Positions 6,568 to 6,852 of a DNA stretch of 6,852 nt are shown here, piece by piece (within the stretch, counting starts at the first letter, position 1; each line of letters begins with the position of its first letter). Where the stretch lies: assembly GCA_964453985.1 (NCBI GenBank), contig CAYVQB010000050.1, positions 1 through 6,852 on the forward strand. The letters are read 5' to 3'. The position numbers and the translations under genes were made by a program. The notes below the pieces were generated by a model. It was not told the DNA's origin. It did not search any database and saw only the letters and a program-made list of their open reading frames with translations. Origin of the DNA: CAYVQB01 sp964453985 (lineage in GTDB: Bacteria; Babelota; Babeliae; Babelales; UASB340).

Positions 6568-6652
6568 GGGGAGGTGCCCGAGTGGTTAAAGGGGACGGAC
6601 TGTAAATCCGTTGGCACAGCCTTCGCAGGTTCGAATCCTGTCCTCCCCACCA
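6568..6652 (+). tRNA. tRNA-Tyr (anticodon GTA)
   Basis: A complete 85-nt class II tRNA. The acceptor GGGGAGG (6568-6574) pairs with CCTCCCC (6642-6648), followed by discriminator A and an encoded CCA (6650-6652). The anticodon stem ACGGA/TCCGT encloses the loop CTGTAAA with anticodon GTA at 6602-6604. The long variable arm (6612-6624) has a GGC/GCC stem, expected for bacterial tRNA-Tyr. The T arm GCAGG/CCTGT has one wobble pair and the loop TTCGAAT. It decodes UAU and UAC. Confidence 0.97.
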
Positions 6653-6718
6653 TCTAAATAAATAGCAAAAGAGAACAGATTCCGTTCGATAAAAATTTAA
6701 TAGGTATGCCCAAAATTT

Positions 6719-6728
6719 GTGCTATAAT
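6719..6728 (+). promoter_or_regulatory. Extended -10 promoter element before tRNA-Gly
   Basis: A perfect TATAAT (6723-6728) is preceded by TGC, forming an extended -10 motif, which can work without a good -35 box; none is seen. It suggests that tRNA-Gly and what follows have their own promoter besides read-through from tRNA-Tyr. The leader would be about 64 bases. Confidence 0.45.
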
Positions 6729-6798
6729 AAAACTTATGGGTGGTTTGTGGGCTAATTGGTGCTTATTTGACAGTTATTGCAGTGAATGAAAATAGAAT

Positions 6799-6852
6799 GC
6801 GGGAATAGCTCAATTGGCTAGAGCGACAGCCTTCCAAGCTGTAGGTTGCGGG
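6799..6852 (+). tRNA. tRNA-Gly (anticodon TCC), 3' end cut by window edge
   Basis: The first 54 nt are present: acceptor 5' strand GCGGGAA, D arm GCTC/GAGC, anticodon stem ACAGC/GCTGT around the loop CTTCCAA with anticodon TCC (6833-6835), short variable loop, and the 5' strand of the T stem (GCGGG). The T loop, 3' acceptor strand and CCA lie outside the window. It decodes GGA and GGG. Confidence 0.93.

Noticed and set aside
6653..6700. GAAC...GTTC hairpin after tRNA-Tyr as a terminator
   Set aside because: The stem is only 4 bp and no T-run follows.
6767..6798. Perfect TTGACA with TAGAAT before tRNA-Gly as a promoter
   Set aside because: The spacing is 20 bases, outside the usual range, and transcription would start inside the tRNA gene.

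Overview
The window is about one third G+C and reads as compact chromosomal DNA from a bacterium, with short gaps, overlapping ends and housekeeping genes on both strands. Peptidoglycan synthesis (MurA), a bacterial tRNA-Tyr with a long variable arm, a Zn-type thymidine kinase and an F-type ATP synthase subunit all point to Bacteria. A secreted leucine-rich-repeat protein with an export signal, salvage of thymidine, and an ATP synthase gene standing apart from any atp operon fit a host-associated or intracellular lineage. My best guess is Candidatus Dependentiae (TM6/Babeliae). That is inference from style and gene content, not a proven placement.

Layout, left to right. Bases 1-1842 (minus) hold a thymidine kinase followed by radA; the two overlap by 8 bp, and radA runs off the left edge without its C-terminus. 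A 79-bp divergent gap leads to murA (1922-3205, plus). murA meets atpG (3195-4052, minus) tail to tail with an 11-bp overlap, and a perfect 7-bp inverted repeat begins at the murA stop codon. A second divergent gap (4053-4156) separates atpG from a plus-strand pair: a YacP-like NYN-domain gene that uses a TTG start (4157-4804), and tsaE (4817-5266). The pair converges on a minus-strand gene for a secreted leucine-rich-repeat protein (5353-6312), with a shared intrinsic-terminator hairpin at 5276-5299. A 255-bp AT-rich gap without a gene leads to tRNA-Tyr(GTA), complete at 6568-6652, and tRNA-Gly(TCC), cut by the right edge at 6799-6852.

How the genes fit together. Thymidine kinase and RadA serve dTMP supply and recombinational repair. 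MurA commits UDP-GlcNAc to peptidoglycan. AtpG is the rotor shaft of ATP synthase. TsaE is the ATPase of the t6A tRNA-modification complex and sits behind a putative NYN ribonuclease, so that operon has an RNA/translation theme. The tRNA-Tyr/tRNA-Gly pair resembles the cluster that precedes tuf in many bacteria. The LRR protein is the one accessory-looking gene and the best candidate for host interaction. Its 3' end may carry a 1-base frameshift: removing one base from an A5 run would add 16 plausible residues and place the stop just before the terminator.

I found no CRISPR array, insertion sequence, phage gene or clear novel multi-gene system. The points most worth following are the LRR gene's disrupted 3' end and Ser-Pro linker, the isolated atpG, the hairpin at the murA/atpG junction, and the NYN-tsaE pairing.
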